In this document: positions 24,100 through 36,139 of the stretch, one piece after another
Position numbering within the stretch: the stretch's first letter is position 1
How the letters are laid out: each line of letters opens with the position of its first letter
NCBI GenBank assembly: GCA_037102815.1
Contig: BTPP01000007.1
Location: forward strand, 2,108,001 to 2,172,000
Reading direction: 5' to 3'
Length of the DNA stretch: 64,000 nucleotides
Source: Neurospora intermedia
Lineage: Eukaryota > Ascomycota > Sordariomycetes > Sordariales > Sordariaceae
The notes under the pieces: model-generated
The model's database searches: none
What the model was told of the DNA's origin: nothing
What the model saw: only the letters and a program-made list of their open reading frames with translations
Program-made: the position numbers and the translations under genes

Positions 24100-25790
24100 G
24101 TAAGTGTTAGAATAGACAGTAAGCTTCCTTAATTATTAAGGCCGTTTTACCCTCCTTTAATAATACTTCTATTTTATAAGTATAAGGCAATTTATATTAG
24201 GCTCTAAAGCTCCCTATATAAAGCTCGAGAGGGGTACTAGGGAGTTTTAACCGTATAGAGGGTAGTGTAGCGTTGAGTTTATAGTATTGACGATCTATAA
24301 AATTAAGTGCCTACGTAGATAATTTATACGGGTAATTACTTATTTATTCGCGGTTAACCTACTTTATACGTATATAATTATTAGACTTCGCTAATAAATT
24401 AATATATACCTTATAATAGTAGTTTATATATTAGAGATAAACTTTATAAAGTTTAATTAACCTACTACGAACTAATAGACTATAATTTTTGAGAGAGTTA
24501 TTATTAATTTCATTTGACAATATTATTCTTTACCTTTAATTGAAGTAATTCTTAGTAAAGTAACTTACCTACTCCTCTTTGTAAGGCGAAAACTTCTTTT
24601 TAATCTACGAAACTATATTTTCCTATGTATTCCTAAATTAGCGGTATAGAATAGACTAGGTACGGGTAAATTCCGTAATATTAGAGGAGTAGACTATATA
24701 TTGCTATATAAAGAATAGTACGGACCTTATATTGGCGACTTTATTTAGTACGGGATCGAATCCCGCCTTGGCTCTAGTAGTTATTGTAACCCGGGTATTA
24801 CGTCGTTTTAGATTTTTGAGATCCTCTTTATTATATTATTCAATATTATAGTTGGGAGAAGATGTGGATTGTTTGTATATTACTTAATCCTTTTTGAGGT
24901 GGTTAATAATATTGTAGTTGAATATGCTATATATGATATTATCGCTATATATCAGGGAAGGTCTTATTAATCGCTCTAGTAAGCTGGGGGTCGCCGTTAG
25001 TTATAGATACTATGGGGTAAGGGATTTTGAGCCTATTAATTACTTCTTTAATATATTGAATTAAGAAGCTAAACCCCTGCTCCCTCTTATTATTGAATAT
25101 TATTTGAAAGATTGGTATAGAGGTTCGCTCGGGGGTAAGAATAATTCCTTAAATATAGGGGAGATAGTAACGGTTGGTCTTATACGTAGCGTTAATTAGG
25201 ATAGTATATAGGAACTTTATTTATATCCGGCGCTAGCGGTTAATTAATTAGAACGTATAGTGCAACGTATCTTTATCCTTATCCTCCCCTTCAAAACTAA
25301 AATAGATATAATAGAGAGCTTTGCTCTCAAAATCGTTATCTAACCGCTTTATAAATAATTATGTGTTATCGTACCCTTATTTTATATTATAGCGTACTAA
25401 TTGGCGTATATTATCGAAGTTGCTATAAGTCTAGGGGATTTTAGGGTATTTTTCTTTGATTGTAGCGAGAATTGTCCGTATTATGAGGTTCTGTTATAAT
25501 AAAAGGCCTTTAAGGAAGTAATTTGCTTCTAGGTTAACCTTACAATCCTATACCTTAGTATAAAATATAATATAGCCTTCTAAGGTATGTAATAGAGGGT
25601 AGCCCTCGTATATTAGATTTATAGCCCGGGTAGTCTACTTCCACCCTAAACGCTTCTTAACTTGGAATACTAATTTAAAGGGATAGTGGTGCGCCTTCTT
25701 TCGTAATATAGACTATCGCTTTGAATTCTCGTTAGCGACGATTGGTGGGCGGTGATCTGTATAATTGCAGCGGTATACCTGCTTGATGAC
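24100..25790 (-). pseudogene. MULE1 transposase, RIP-damaged
   Basis: The minus strand gives the MULE DDE core: INATYKTNRY at about 25167-25199, SITNGDPQL at 24981-25015 and a QRQYHIQHIQLQYY stretch near 24890-24930. In the family the first two motifs carry catalytic aspartates; here both positions read Asn, which fits G-to-A RIP change. An N-terminal DNA-binding part lies at about 25790-25480. Stops occur throughout, though several 60-residue stretches are open. Confidence 0.8.
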
Positions 25791-26139
25791 GGACCCGTCT
25801 TTATTGTAGCTAGGCTTCTTAAGCTTCTAGGTGCGTTGGGTAACTATACTAAATCAGTAACGACGGTAAAAGTTAATAAGGTGGGTGAATAATTCGGTAT
25901 AATTATTAATGGGGTCGAGAGATAAGAAGGGGTCGTATGCTGGGATAGACTAAGTGATACTAGGGTCGAAGGAGGTATTATTATTGGAAGCGAAGGTTTC
26001 GATAGAGGAGTGCGACGTGCGATGAGGGCGCTTGGTAGAGGGCATCTATAGTAGTCGATTAGTATAAAAATCAATTGAATGCGACGATTAAACGTACGTT
26101 GAGGTGGTGGATTGAGTGGATATGTATAGTATAGATGGG

Positions 26140-26215
26140 TGTAGTGTAATTGCGTGCAGTGTAATTGCGTGCAGTGCAGTGCAGTGCAGCGCAAAGTGCT
26201 GGCGCAGAGTGCTGG
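26140..26215. repeat. GTGCA-type short repeats in MULE1 end
   Basis: AATTGCGTGCAGT is repeated twice and followed by GTGCA units. It lies between the transposase start and the terminal repeat, where a promoter for the minus-strand gene would be. Confidence 0.6.
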
Positions 26216-26265
26216 TGCAAATGGCCGTGTGAAAAAGAGTGAAAGAAATGACCAAGTTAGAGGGG

Positions 26266-26376
26266 ATGTCGCGTGCATTGAAAAGACGAAATTTTGCGGG
26301 TAAAAACGGGATTTACAATGTCAGGTGTCATCAGCTGAACTGCCCCATTTTTCTTAGTGGGGGTGCGTACATGTAG
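26266..26376 (+). CDS. 36-codon open frame in MULE1 end (doubtful)
   Basis: Same length as the frames in both MITEs, starting ATGTCGCGTGCA, with the same ALKRRNFAG core. It reads outward toward the right terminus, antisense to the transposase. It may be only a terminal repeat that happens to stay open. Confidence 0.2.
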   Translation: MSRALKRRNFAGKNGIYNVRCHQLNCPIFLSGGAYM

Positions 26377-26395
26377 GATTTTGGTGCGTCTGGGG

Positions 26396-27000
26396 AGGTT
26401 TTCCCTTTTTAAATGCACTAGCCAGTTAGGTAAAATTGTTAACCCTTTCGTTGTTAATTAGACTAAATACGGTAAAGTAGATCAAATTGGTATTTATTAT
26501 ACTAGTAACGATAGTAAACGGGTAATTATAGCGGTTAATCTTATAAGTATTGTCTATACCTAAGTATTCTAGGTAATTCCGCCATTGCTCTAAATAGAAT
26601 TTCCAAGATTAAGTAATATTTAATAGGCGGTTAGGATCATCTTTAACCTACTTAATAATATAAAGAATACTAGAATTATCGAATAATTTAATAATAGTAG
26701 TAGTAGTTTTATAATTGTAGTATTGTAACTTTTTAATACGCTGGCGCTAATTATCGATATCTTTGTGGGTATAAGTAGTAGTCTTAAATTTACATTCAAT
26801 AATAGCTAGAATATTTCGCGGTTTGATACTAGGCTGGTAAGATAAGGAAGCTACTCTTTTATATACTTTCTTAGTCTCTTTGCGGTATTGTGGATGAGTA
26901 GAGGCGTGTAAGGATCCCTTATAGTTGTGAGTATAGTAGTTTGGATCGGTAGATAGTCGATAAATCTATTACCAATCGTTCTCTTGGAAGGCAATAGCTA
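26396..27000 (-). pseudogene. MULE2 transposase, N-terminal half only
   Basis: The minus strand reads as a MULE transposase upstream of and including the first catalytic motif, GIDNTYKINRY at about 26521-26562, where the aspartate is kept. The upstream part is Lys/Arg-rich (about 26950-26650). The C-terminal two thirds are absent because the element is truncated at 26396. RIP damage is milder than in MULE3, whose homologous region (47520-48100) has more stops. Confidence 0.75.
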
Positions 27001-27312
27001 CTCCAGACTATTGGCAACTACATTTACGGCTTCTCGTCTTTCTAAACTTAACAATAGAGGGACGAGGTTGACTATAGCGGTCACACTTCAAACAGTAGTA
27101 CGTTGGTTATTTATTTCAATAGTTCGAAGCTTACGTACGGTTGAAAGCTACACTATAACGCCGTCCCTATGTATTGAGCGCATCTTATATAGCCTTTATA
27201 AATGGTAGTGATTTGGGTGTAATATTATTGGTTGTTGGATTGGGTATATTATTCCTCTCTTCAACGGAGCTAGTATCTAATGCCTCGCCTTTAGAATTGG
27301 ATAAGGTAAAAA

Positions 27313-28606
27313 TAGTCGTTCCTTGGCCGGAGCCTAATGTAGCCAACGAAGACAGTGAAACGCCTATGTATCTACCCTACTTTAAAGTAATAAAAGGTTT
27401 TAAAAATCTAAATTAAATAAAAATCCAAATTAGATAATATTTTTTATCCTACTTTAAATTACTAAAAAATACCCTAAAGTATTCTTTTAATATTAAATAA
27501 TACTTTTTATATGCGGGGGCCTCGCCGGCCCCCTGCACCCCCGGCTACTAACCCTAACCCTAATATTTTAGTAAAGTAAAGAAACCATTCACAAGCGGGG
27601 GCCTCCCGCCGGCCCCCTGCACCCCCGGAGCTAACCCTAACCCTAACTAACCCTAACCCTAACTAATTCCAATACTAATATTGTCTATAAAAAGTTAATT
27701 TTTATTAGTATATAAGAATTTACTTCCTTCTACTAATATAAAAAAGAGATCTGCTAAAATTTCCTTTTTATTAAGATAATATATAAAAGAATTTCTACTT
27801 TAAATTATTTTAATAATTTTTAAATTAATATTAATTATTATTTTTTATTTTTAAAGAAGTTTTTTTTTTTTTTCTAAAATAAAAACTTAACTTTAAGCTG
27901 GATTAAACAGACGACCTCTATAATATTAGAGTAATATAATAACCATTAAGCCACTAAGCTTATTGAGTAATTAATTCAAATTATTGAAAAGGGATGCTTT
28001 TTTATTTGCTTATATTATTAAATGGTTGAATGAAAAAAGAAAAAAGAAAAAAGAAAAAAAAAAAGAAAAAAAAAAGCAAAAAAACTCAAATGCAAAAATT
28101 TGAAATTTTTTCTCTTTATTTTTTTCTTTTTCCGAATTTTCGATTTTCAACTTTCAACGCTAACCCTAACCCCCTCCCGAAATCCTAGGGTTGAAGGCGC
28201 GATTACAACCAAAATCCTTCTTTTTATTTTCTTTTGCTTCTTTCTTAAAAATTAGAGTTTGCACTATAGTGCAACCGGTACTAAAATGACCGCCTTATTT
28301 TTCTCGTCATTTTGGCACCTTGTACACCTCAATACACGCGACGGTCGTAGAGCAATTTCAATTGCAAAGGAAAAAGTGACTTTTTGTAGTTAAAAGTACG
28401 GGCTTCGAGTTAAGCTCGATGTCTAAATTTCCTCTTTAGGATAGAGGGCTCCGTAATTAATAGTATTTGGACCGCTATAAATAGAACCGCCGCTCCTTCC
28501 TCGCTTCGAAGTGGGCCTATAGTACTATAACCTCTAGTGTAGATTTCTACTACGATTTTTGGGCCCGACAACGAATCTATAAAGGAATAGGCGTTTTAAT
28601 TATAAT
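27313..28606 (-). mobile_element. HpT repeat copy 2 (in MULE2)
   Basis: On minus the 5' end reads TTAAAACGCC (28599-28590, RIP form of TTGAAACGCC), the inverted partner TGAAACGCC is at 27356-27364, and the hairpin stem is TTGGC with GCCAA (27323-27327 and 27342-27346). Inside lie two GC-rich GGGGGCC palindromic blocks (27515 and 27596), CCCTAA runs (27542-27560, 27627-27663, 28157-28172), a minus-strand tRNA-like segment (27893-27960) and an A-rich tract (28030-28085). MULE2 resumes at 28607. Confidence 0.7.
27893..27960 (-). ncRNA. tRNA-like segment of HpT copy 2
   Basis: A-box-like TGGCTTAATGGTTA (minus, 27940-27953) and B-box-like GTTTAATCC (27900-27908). The spacing of about 40 bases fits a tRNA-derived pol III promoter. 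RIP changes are visible against copy 3. Confidence 0.45.
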
Positions 28607-29058
28607 CGCCGCTGTAGGAATGGGATAGGGAGCCGGAGAGGTAGGTGCGAGTTCATCTCTACTACTTGCGTAGGAAGAGTTGGAATTACTACTAGAGGTA
28701 ATTTTAATAGCTAAAGACATTCTGTGAGAAAATAATAGTTAAAATCTAAAAGAGCGTATTATAGCGAATATACTAACGTTATAATTGTATTAATACGACT
28801 AGTTTTGGCTCAGTTAGAGTGGTGAGTATGGCTGGTTTCTCTAATCTTGCTGATTCTACACTGTAAAGAAATCGCGCAACTTCAAAATCCAGATCTCACG
28901 ATGGCTGCAAATAGCTAAGTTCAACGTGGCCAGAACCAGATTTATCAAGGTTAGGGATATTGGTGACACTGCCCGCGTAGGAATACCAGGGTGGGTTAAC
29001 TATATGGGTAGTAACACTGCCCATAGAGGAAAGTGACACTGCCCGCCGAGGAAGTCTC

Positions 29059-29404
29059 TATCTTTAACCACTAAAAGTAGTTCACTAAACTTTACCCTCT
29101 CGCTCATCTATTAAAATATACTACTAGTAACAGTACAACGATTCATACTTACTATATTAGTACCGTTGAATTAATAACACTAATAATAATAAATATTAAC
29201 ATTAAAATTCGTATCCCTAACGTTATATTCGTTCTATTTATACCGGCCAACCTTCTATTAATCTAAACTATATTTAACTATAGTATAAAGTAGAATATAA
29301 ATACAAACTAGATCTTACTAGCTAGTAAAACATTTATTTAATATAAATTTATAAATAGTCTAATAGCCTTACTAATATTTCAATTAAATAGCTTTAATAA
29401 AAGG
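29059..29404 (+). mobile_element. Copia internal part between insertions (fossil)
   Basis: Plus-strand sequence between MULE2 and HpT copy 3 reads as the protease to gag-pre-integrase border of a Copia polyprotein (an IPNV..P..NLL type motif near 29205-29260). It supports one Copia element split by two insertions. Confidence 0.6.
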
Positions 29405-29718
29405 TAGTCGTTCCTTGGCCGGAGCCGGATATAGCCAACGAAGACAATGAAACGCCTAGTATCCTAATATAATAAATGTTAAAGTATCTAAGTAGTTAAA
29501 AGTCTTTAAGGTTAATATTATAACTTTAATAGTTATTTTATATTTCTAAATATATTTAATAATCTACATAATATATAATTATTATTTAATTATATAATTA
29601 TTGCAGGGGCCTCGCCGGCCCCCTGCAACCCCGCTACTAACCATAACCCTAACTATTTCTTATATAAATAATCTATTTACAAGCGGGGGCCTCCCGCCGG
29701 CCCCCTGCACCCCCGGAG

Positions 29719-29798
29719 CTAACCCTAATCCTAACTAACCTTAACCCTAACTAACCCTAACCCTAACTAACCCTAACTCTAACTAACCCTAACTCTAA
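29719..29798 (+). repeat. Interstitial telomere-like CCCTAA array
   Basis: CTAACCCTAACCCTAA units, with slight decay, repeat over about 80 bases. CCCTAA is the common fungal telomere repeat. The array is inside HpT copy 3, and a shorter homologous array is in copy 2 (27627-27663), so it is part of the repeat rather than a chromosome end. Confidence 0.8.
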
Positions 29799-30059
29799 TT
29801 TCTTCTACTATAAAGATTATTTTTATTAGTACTAGAAAGTTAATATCACTTTACTAAATAAAAAAAAGGAATATTCATAATAATCTTTAACTAAAGGAAT
29901 ATATTAATAATTTTTAACTAAAGGAATATATTAATAATTTTTATTTTAATTTCTTTTAGTTTTACTTAAATTTTCTGTATAGTTTTTAATTAATATGAAT
30001 TTTAGATTTTTATTATTAAATATCTATTTTTTGTTTTTTAAATAATAAAAACTAAACTT

Positions 30060-30125
30060 TAAACTGGATTGAACTGACTACCTCTCTAACATTTGAGTAA
30101 TATAATAACCATTAAGCTACTAAGC
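30060..30125 (-). ncRNA. tRNA-like segment of HpT copy 3
   Basis: A-box-like TAGCTTAATGGTTA (minus, 30106-30119) and B-box-like GTTCAATCC (30066-30074). This copy has the best B-box match of the three minus-strand copies. Confidence 0.5.
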
Positions 30126-30189
30126 TTATCGAGTGACTAACTCAGATTATTAAAAAGGGATTCCTTTTCTTTACTTATATTATTAACAA

Positions 30190-30235
<46 letters not shown>

Positions 30236-30774
30236 GAATGCAAAATTTTGAAATTTTTTTTTTCCCATTTTTTCTTTTTCCCATTTTTTTTCTTTTTCCC
30301 ATTTTTTTCTTTTTCCAAATTTCCAATCTTCAACCCTAACCCTAACCCTCTCCAAAATTCCAGGGTTAAAGGCGCCATTATCATCAAAATTCTTCTTTTT
30401 ATCTTCTTTTCCCTTTTACTCAATAACCAGAGCGTGCACCACAATGTGATTAGTATCAAAATGACCGTCTTATTTTCCTCGTCATTTTGGTACCCTATGA
30501 GCTTTTATGCACGCGACGGTCGAGGAGCAATTTCAATTGCAAAGGAAAAAGTGGCTTTTTACAACTGAAAGTATGGGCCTCGAGTTCAGCTCGATGTCCA
30601 AATTTCCTCTTTAGGATAGAGGGCTCCGCAATTAATAGTATTTAGACTACTATAAATAGAACCGCCGCTCCTTCCTCGCTTCGAAGTGGGCCTATAGCAC
30701 TACGACCTCTAGTGTAGATTTCTACTACGATTTTTGGGCCCGACAACGAATCTGTGAAGGAATGGGCGTTTCAA

Positions 30775-33700
30775 CTAGATAATTATTATACCTCGGTATA
30801 TACTACTTACTTCAATTAGTTATATAACGATATACAAAAGAATAATATATATAAGTACAAACCAGGTTCTCACAGCTTATAAATAAACTAGTATTAAATT
30901 TAACAATATTAACGACTATACTTACAATGCGTACTTACGCGCCAAAACGACCGATTATATTCCTAAAGGGACTTACCCCATTACTATAACCCCGCTTGAA
31001 TTTATACGAATCAACGTAATTTTATATAATAAAGTTGGATATATAGAAGCCTACTATACAGTTCATTTTATTTATAATATTTCTAGTTATTATTGGGTAA
31101 AGTTTGGGGCTAATAAGGGAGATGCATTTATTATCGTTATTTAATTCAAAAAGTAAATTAAACTCTAAATTGGACTCAAAATTGAAATTATAGGCCTCAA
31201 TAGCGGTCTTGAATTTAACTTTAATATAATAGAGTTCTAGAAGACTAAGCTAGTAGAATAGGCTCGTAAAGAAGAAGTCCAATTATAAAAAACCCCAGCA
31301 CATATACTATAAATAAACGGTAAACCAGAACGAGCCGGCTATACTATTATAATTAGTATTAGAACTTTAATATTCGATTTAGGTATACTAAAGTACCTTT
31401 AGCCACTCATAGTTTAAATAATCATAATAATACTAAATATTATAGCCATCAAGTTTAATTTAAATAATAAGACTCCCTATAAAGTATTTATACAAGCGAT
31501 TGCTAATTTCTTAATAAATAAGATGAAGCCCCGCCTCGACTATCATCGAGCCTTCTGTTATATAGTATATCATTTTGTCCAAATTAAAGAAGCGTATTAA
31601 GGGACATAAGTTCTAAAAACGCGCCCGTCGAAGAAAATTCATAAGTTACAACGATAACTACGGTAGAATCTATTAGATCTAGGATCCAAAAACTAGTACA
31701 ATTATATATACTAGCGCGGTTAAGTTTATTAAAAATAACAATAAACTAAAGAATCCAGCGGTTAAAGCTATACTATATAGAATATTCTTTTTAGATTAAT
31801 CTATTAAAAAAATTAAAAAAGTAGTAAACAGTAGTATAACTATTTGGGTTACTACGATTAATCTATACTAACTATCTCCAGCTAAGTCCCTAAATTAATT
31901 AAACCCTAATTAAACTGTTAATAATAATAAAGACTAGTAGAAAAAGAAGGTGCTATTTGCACCCTTCTACCCTAACCCCAACTACCCAATACTAGAGGTA
32001 ATACTAACTCTTAGTAAAGTCGCGTCGACCCCTCCTAAAATTCAACCTCAACCAGCTCAATACTATAACGAACCGATACGATTAATAGAGGAAGAGGAGG
32101 AATTATAATAATAAGGCGATCCAGTCGATTTCGAGAACCCTAACAAAGAAGATCCTATACCGAACTATATTTTTATAAAGTAAGAACTAAACCGAGAATT
32201 AGAATTAGATTTAAATTAACTAAAAATTACGAATCGAACTTTAGATTCTGCGCTATACGCAACAAGATAATAATAAGTATAGGCAACCCCGCAGACTACG
32301 TAGAAAAGCCAACCCTCTATAGAAACAGCTTTGTCTATAATTATAGAAGTACGTAAAAGTAAACCTCGTAGATCGGCTATAATTAAACCACCTAATTTCA
32401 AGTACGGTACCTAATTAATTATTAATAGTAATAATAATATTATTAAACATAATATTAAACTATTCTACCGCACGGCTAAAGCTAGACACGTAACACACCT
32501 ACCCCAATACTACCTTATAGTAATAAAGGCCATTTATAATCTTCAAATTAATACTAATAACTATTCTATACTTAAAAACTACTAGAAAGTAAAGTAATTT
32601 AATAATTTTGAGACTTGCTAATTCCTAGCAATAGAGAAGCAAATTAAGGGACTCGAAAATTAGGGAGTATACTAACTAATTAAGAGAATTTTGAATATAA
32701 CCGTTTTATCCAATAAATAGATTTATAACGAAAAATATAATATTAGTAATAAAGAGTATTTCGTACGTACTAAATAGGTAGTATACAATAAATATAAAAG
32801 CAAGGATAATTAGGCAATACAAAATATCTATACTACTATAACTAATATTGTCAATGTAAAATTCTTCTTAACTATTATAGCTACTTATATGTTAATTTAC
32901 AAGTAATTTAATATTAGTACCGCTTTCTTAAACGCCCTCATTCCTGACGATTATAAATACTATATTAAATAACTAATTGGATTCGAAAAGGGACTTCGCA
33001 ATAAATTAGTTGACCTACTAATTAAAGCTCTTTACAATTTACGCTATAGTCTATTATACTTATTCAAAACAGTCTTACTTATATTAAGAAAATAGGCTTT
33101 ATCCCTATCGGAAGCGATACGTACCTTTTCATCTACAATGGACGAAGCGCTTAATTTATCCTTTATATTAATAACTTCCTTATTATAGTACCTAGTAAGA
33201 ACATTATTAATAACCTCCACTATGAATTATAATAAAACTTTACTATTAAGTATATTAAATTAATATATACCTTCTTAGGCCTTAGTATCGTTAGAAATAG
33301 AAATGAATATACCGTCTTTATATTACAAGAGTAATATACCAGATTAATTATCGCTAAATTCAACCCTAATACCGTAAACGAACTACTATACCCGGTTAAA
33401 ACTCCCTAACTACTAGACTTCAAAATATATATTGGTAAACTACTTCCTACTAAACTAAAGCTATATATTAAACGTACCGGTTCTTTAAACTAAATATTGT
33501 TAAATACTAAACCGGATATTATATATATTATTGGCAAATTAATTAAAGGTAAAACTAAGCCAACGGATAAATATACCGTCGTTATAAAATATTTATAGCA
33601 ATATTTAACCGGTCTTCCTAATTCAGGTATTAATTTAGGAAGTAAAGTTTCACCGACAATAAACCTAAAATTTTAAATATATACAAATACTTTATATATA

Positions 33701-34330
33701 AATAATATATTAATAAAGCGTAGTATAATAGGGTATATAATATTCTTTATATTAGGACCTATCCTATAGAAGTTAAAGAAGTAGGACTTCGTTACTACTA
33801 GTATAATAGTGGCTAAATTCGTTAACCTCGTACCAACCGCTAAATCCCTAAATCAAAGTAGTAGTATACTCAATAATTTGGGTATTATTAAAATGACTAA
33901 TAATACCAAAAAGATCCTTTATACCGACAGCGCTAATACTAAAGATAGAGCGCTGAATAAAAATATCCTAGCTCGTAACTAATCTATCAATATTCAATAT
34001 AAATAGTTAGTTAAGCAAATCGAACGTTAAAATATTAAGATTATCTATATCCCTAGAGAGGGAATGCCTTTAAATATTCAATATAAATAGTTAGTTAAGC
34101 AAATCGAACGTTAAAATATTAAGATTATCGATATCCCTAGAGAGGAAATGCCTATTAACGGTCTAATTAAACTGTTTAAGGCGGATAAATACGTAAAGTT
34201 CGTTAAATTGATCGGTCTTTATTAAAAGAAGGTCCCTTAGGTTTGAAAGCTTACAATACTACATACTATATTACAAAGTAAACAATATATATAGATATGA
34301 CGGCCATCAGGGTCTTTCGGTCTATAGGGG
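30775..34330 (+). mobile_element. Copia integrase to RNase H region (fossil)
   Basis: The plus strand resumes the Copia polyprotein: integrase (about 30900-31500), a proline-rich linker (31960-32160), reverse transcriptase (about 32600-33300) and RNase H (about 33750-34220). The purine-rich end AGGGG at 34326-34330 before the LTR is a weak polypurine tract. It is broken and RIP-altered. Confidence 0.8.
33991..34158. repeat. 84-bp tandem duplication within Copia
   Basis: TATTCAATATAAATAGTTAG starts two near-identical 84-base units at 33991 and 34075. The unit length is a multiple of three. Confidence 0.85.
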
Positions 34331-34494
34331 TGTATTGGAGGAGGCACGTAACTCTTGGCACCATTCACCGTCGCACGGCCTCCCAGCCTTCGCTATTCTT
34401 TAGCCCTCCAGACCTCTCCACAGATTCTTTCTCCTTAGAGCAACTCAATACCACATCATCATTTACTTCATTTCGTTACCTTGTGCGTCGCACA
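34331..34494 (+). repeat. Copia 3' LTR
   Basis: It starts TGTATTGGAGGAGGCACG, ends GTCGCACA and matches 22208-22369. LINE L1 sequence resumes immediately after. Confidence 0.88.
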
Positions 34495-36139
34495 ATCGCT
34501 ATAGCGCCTTATTGGCATGGGGTCCTTCTCCAGTTCTCTGGAGGGGAAAACCGTACGGCGTTAAGCGCCGCCGGATGAAAACCCCCAGCTCTATCTCGGC
34601 CGTGGTCCTCTACGCCGCTCCTACTTTGTTTATAGTTACAATGGTTCTTACCTACTGCTATAGCGAATTAATTTCGTCTCTCCTACTGTTGCATTACTCT
34701 AATATTAGAATGGTAAGGATAATAGGAACCGGACTAGATTTAGTACGCTGCCTCCCTCGCAACTTTTCTATTTTACCCCCTTCCGCTCCTCCCTTCGCCT
34801 TTTCTCCGCTTCCCTATCCTATTTCACTATTTACTTCCCTACTTCTCTGCTTCCCTACCCCGTTTATAATTACCTCCGCTTTGCTTATTTACTTACTTTT
34901 ACCTTATTTATTTACTTTCTACCCTTCGGATCTACCTTGATTTGTAATAGTATAGGGACCCCTTCCTTCGTTTATATAATCCCCTATATAGCGCCCCTTT
35001 TTGGTCTTCCTCTTTCGTTTTCCTTATTATAGTTTTTACTAAGATAGCTTCTTTCAATTATTATTGCCCTAGTCCGATCGATTTAACCTCCGACGCGGAG
35101 GAGGTCTCTTCTTTTATTCTATCCTTAGGCCTTACGTCCTTTAGTTTTATATTATTGGAGTTTATCTTTTTTATTCGTACCTTTTACAATTTCTTTAACG
35201 GCCATTATCCCCTTCCGAATTGGTATAGCTTCCTTCCTTTTCTTTCTCGGTTTTTGTACTAATTTAATTAATATCGTTCGTAAAATTCTTTGCCTTTATT
35301 ATACTTTAAATTTCGTTTTCATTTTGTATAATAATAAACTTAATTCTTCTAATTCTTTTTGTAAGGTCGTTGGTAAGAGGGTTTATTTTATTTCAGCGTT
35401 CGGTAGGTCCTTTATTTTTTATTTTCTTCTTTTCGCTATTATTCAATTCTTACATTTCATTGCCGGCGTTTAGAACGCTACTTACATTTATATTTATAAA
35501 TAGTATATATTGGACGTCCCTACTAACCTTTATAATATTTATAGTATTATATAGGTAGTAGTCTTTATTATAGTATTGGGTAGTTAAAAGGATTATAATT
35601 GTAAATTAGATAATTTCGTTCGTATTACTAATTACTTTTCTAATTGTTCACGTAAGCGTTTAGAGCGGGACGGTTTATTCATTAATATTGGTCGCTTTCT
35701 CTGTACTATAAATTATGATATTATTGAATTTTATTGAAGGGCTATTGTAAATTAATTGTCAGGGATGTTCGTTACGGCCGTACTCCTTCTTTCCCTAGCG
35801 GTAGTACTTTAAATCTAATTTAGATTGTATTTAGTTCTAGTAGTAGTACTGCTACTCTGATTTATATTGTGTCTAGCGGTAGCGGTTTCACTAATCCTAT
35901 TCGTATAGTCTCTAGTTTTAGTAGTAGTAGTTCTATTCCTAGTATCTTATAGCCGTTAATACTCTTGGTCGTCCTAATATTAATAATAATTAGATTTAAT
36001 AGTATTGTAAGGTTATTAGGAATTAGGTTTATATAATAGAATTATTCAAATAGCTTTTTGAATGCAATTAGGTATTTATTAGATAGTATTTTCGATTTTC
36101 ATTATAGTTGTAGTTTACATAGTTTTATAATTAATATGA

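Larger units (their letters stand above)
23275..26395 (-). mobile_element. MULE1: Mutator-like transposon inside Copia
   Basis: About 3.1 kb. The left end (GAGTTAACTTGCCGACACGC) and the inverted right end (GGGAAAACCTCCCCAGACGC) are alike but diverged. Sub-terminal blocks with CAGCTGA and a CCCGTTTTTACCC-type motif relate it to the MITEs and MULE4. A minus-strand transposase fills the centre. 23475-24060 holds a CT-rich tract (23630-23690) and no recognised gene. I could not find a clean target duplication; its right end abuts the interior of MULE2. Confidence 0.75.
26396..29058 (-). mobile_element. MULE2: truncated Mutator-like transposon with HpT copy 2 inside
   Basis: The right end, GGAAGTCTC at 29050-29058 with CGGGCAGTG-type motifs at 28975-29050, matches the ends of MULE3. 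The interior aligns with MULE3 47510-48845 (for example 26396-27312 with the transposase N-terminal half, and 28607-28960 with the 5' flank). The left half, with the transposase C-terminus, is missing; MULE1 abuts the break. HpT copy 2 interrupts it at 27313-28606. Confidence 0.8.
29405..30774 (-). mobile_element. HpT repeat copy 3 (in Copia), longest copy
   Basis: On minus it starts TTGAAACGCCCATTCC (30774-30759), carries the inverted TGAAACGCC at 29448-29456, a hairpin stem TTGGC with GCCAA (29415-29419 and 29434-29438) and a tail ending TAGTCG-inverse at 29405. It holds two GC-rich palindromic blocks (29604 and 29680), CCCTAA arrays (29719-29798 and 30331-30348), a tRNA-like segment (30060-30125) and a 38-base poly-A (30195-30232). 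It is 1370 bp and nearly colinear with copy 2. The open frames across the poly-A are artefacts of the homopolymer. Confidence 0.72.
22208..34494 (+). mobile_element. Copia LTR retrotransposon with nested insertions (fossil)
   Basis: LTRs of about 162 and 164 bp at 22208-22369 and 34331-34494 bound an element whose own length is about 5.1 kb once nested insertions (23275-29058 and 29405-30774) are set aside. Flanking pentamers ATAGC and ATCGC differ at one base. Internal parts in order are gag (22620-23270), protease and gag-pre-integrase region (29059-29404), integrase (30900-31600) and reverse transcriptase to RNase H (32500-34280). It sits in the 3' region of LINE L1. It is broken in many places; the 5' LTR and gag start keep the most original composition. 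Confidence 0.85.

Noticed and set aside
25844-26278. 144-codon minus-strand protein
   Set aside because: It is Leu/Thr/Pro low complexity across GTGCA repeats and the MULE1 terminal region upstream of the transposase; no family resemblance. It could at most include the transposase leader.
27542-29798. Chromosome end or telomere fusion
   Set aside because: CCCTAA arrays occur at matching places in separate repeat copies and are flanked by element sequence on both sides.
30137-30568. Phe/Lys-rich overlapping frames on both strands
   Set aside because: They are products of a poly-A tract and a T-rich microsatellite in HpT copy 3.
34512-34940. 142-codon plus-strand gene
   Set aside because: It is the antisense of the LINE 3' UTR, which is repeated in L2 and L3 with the frame not conserved.
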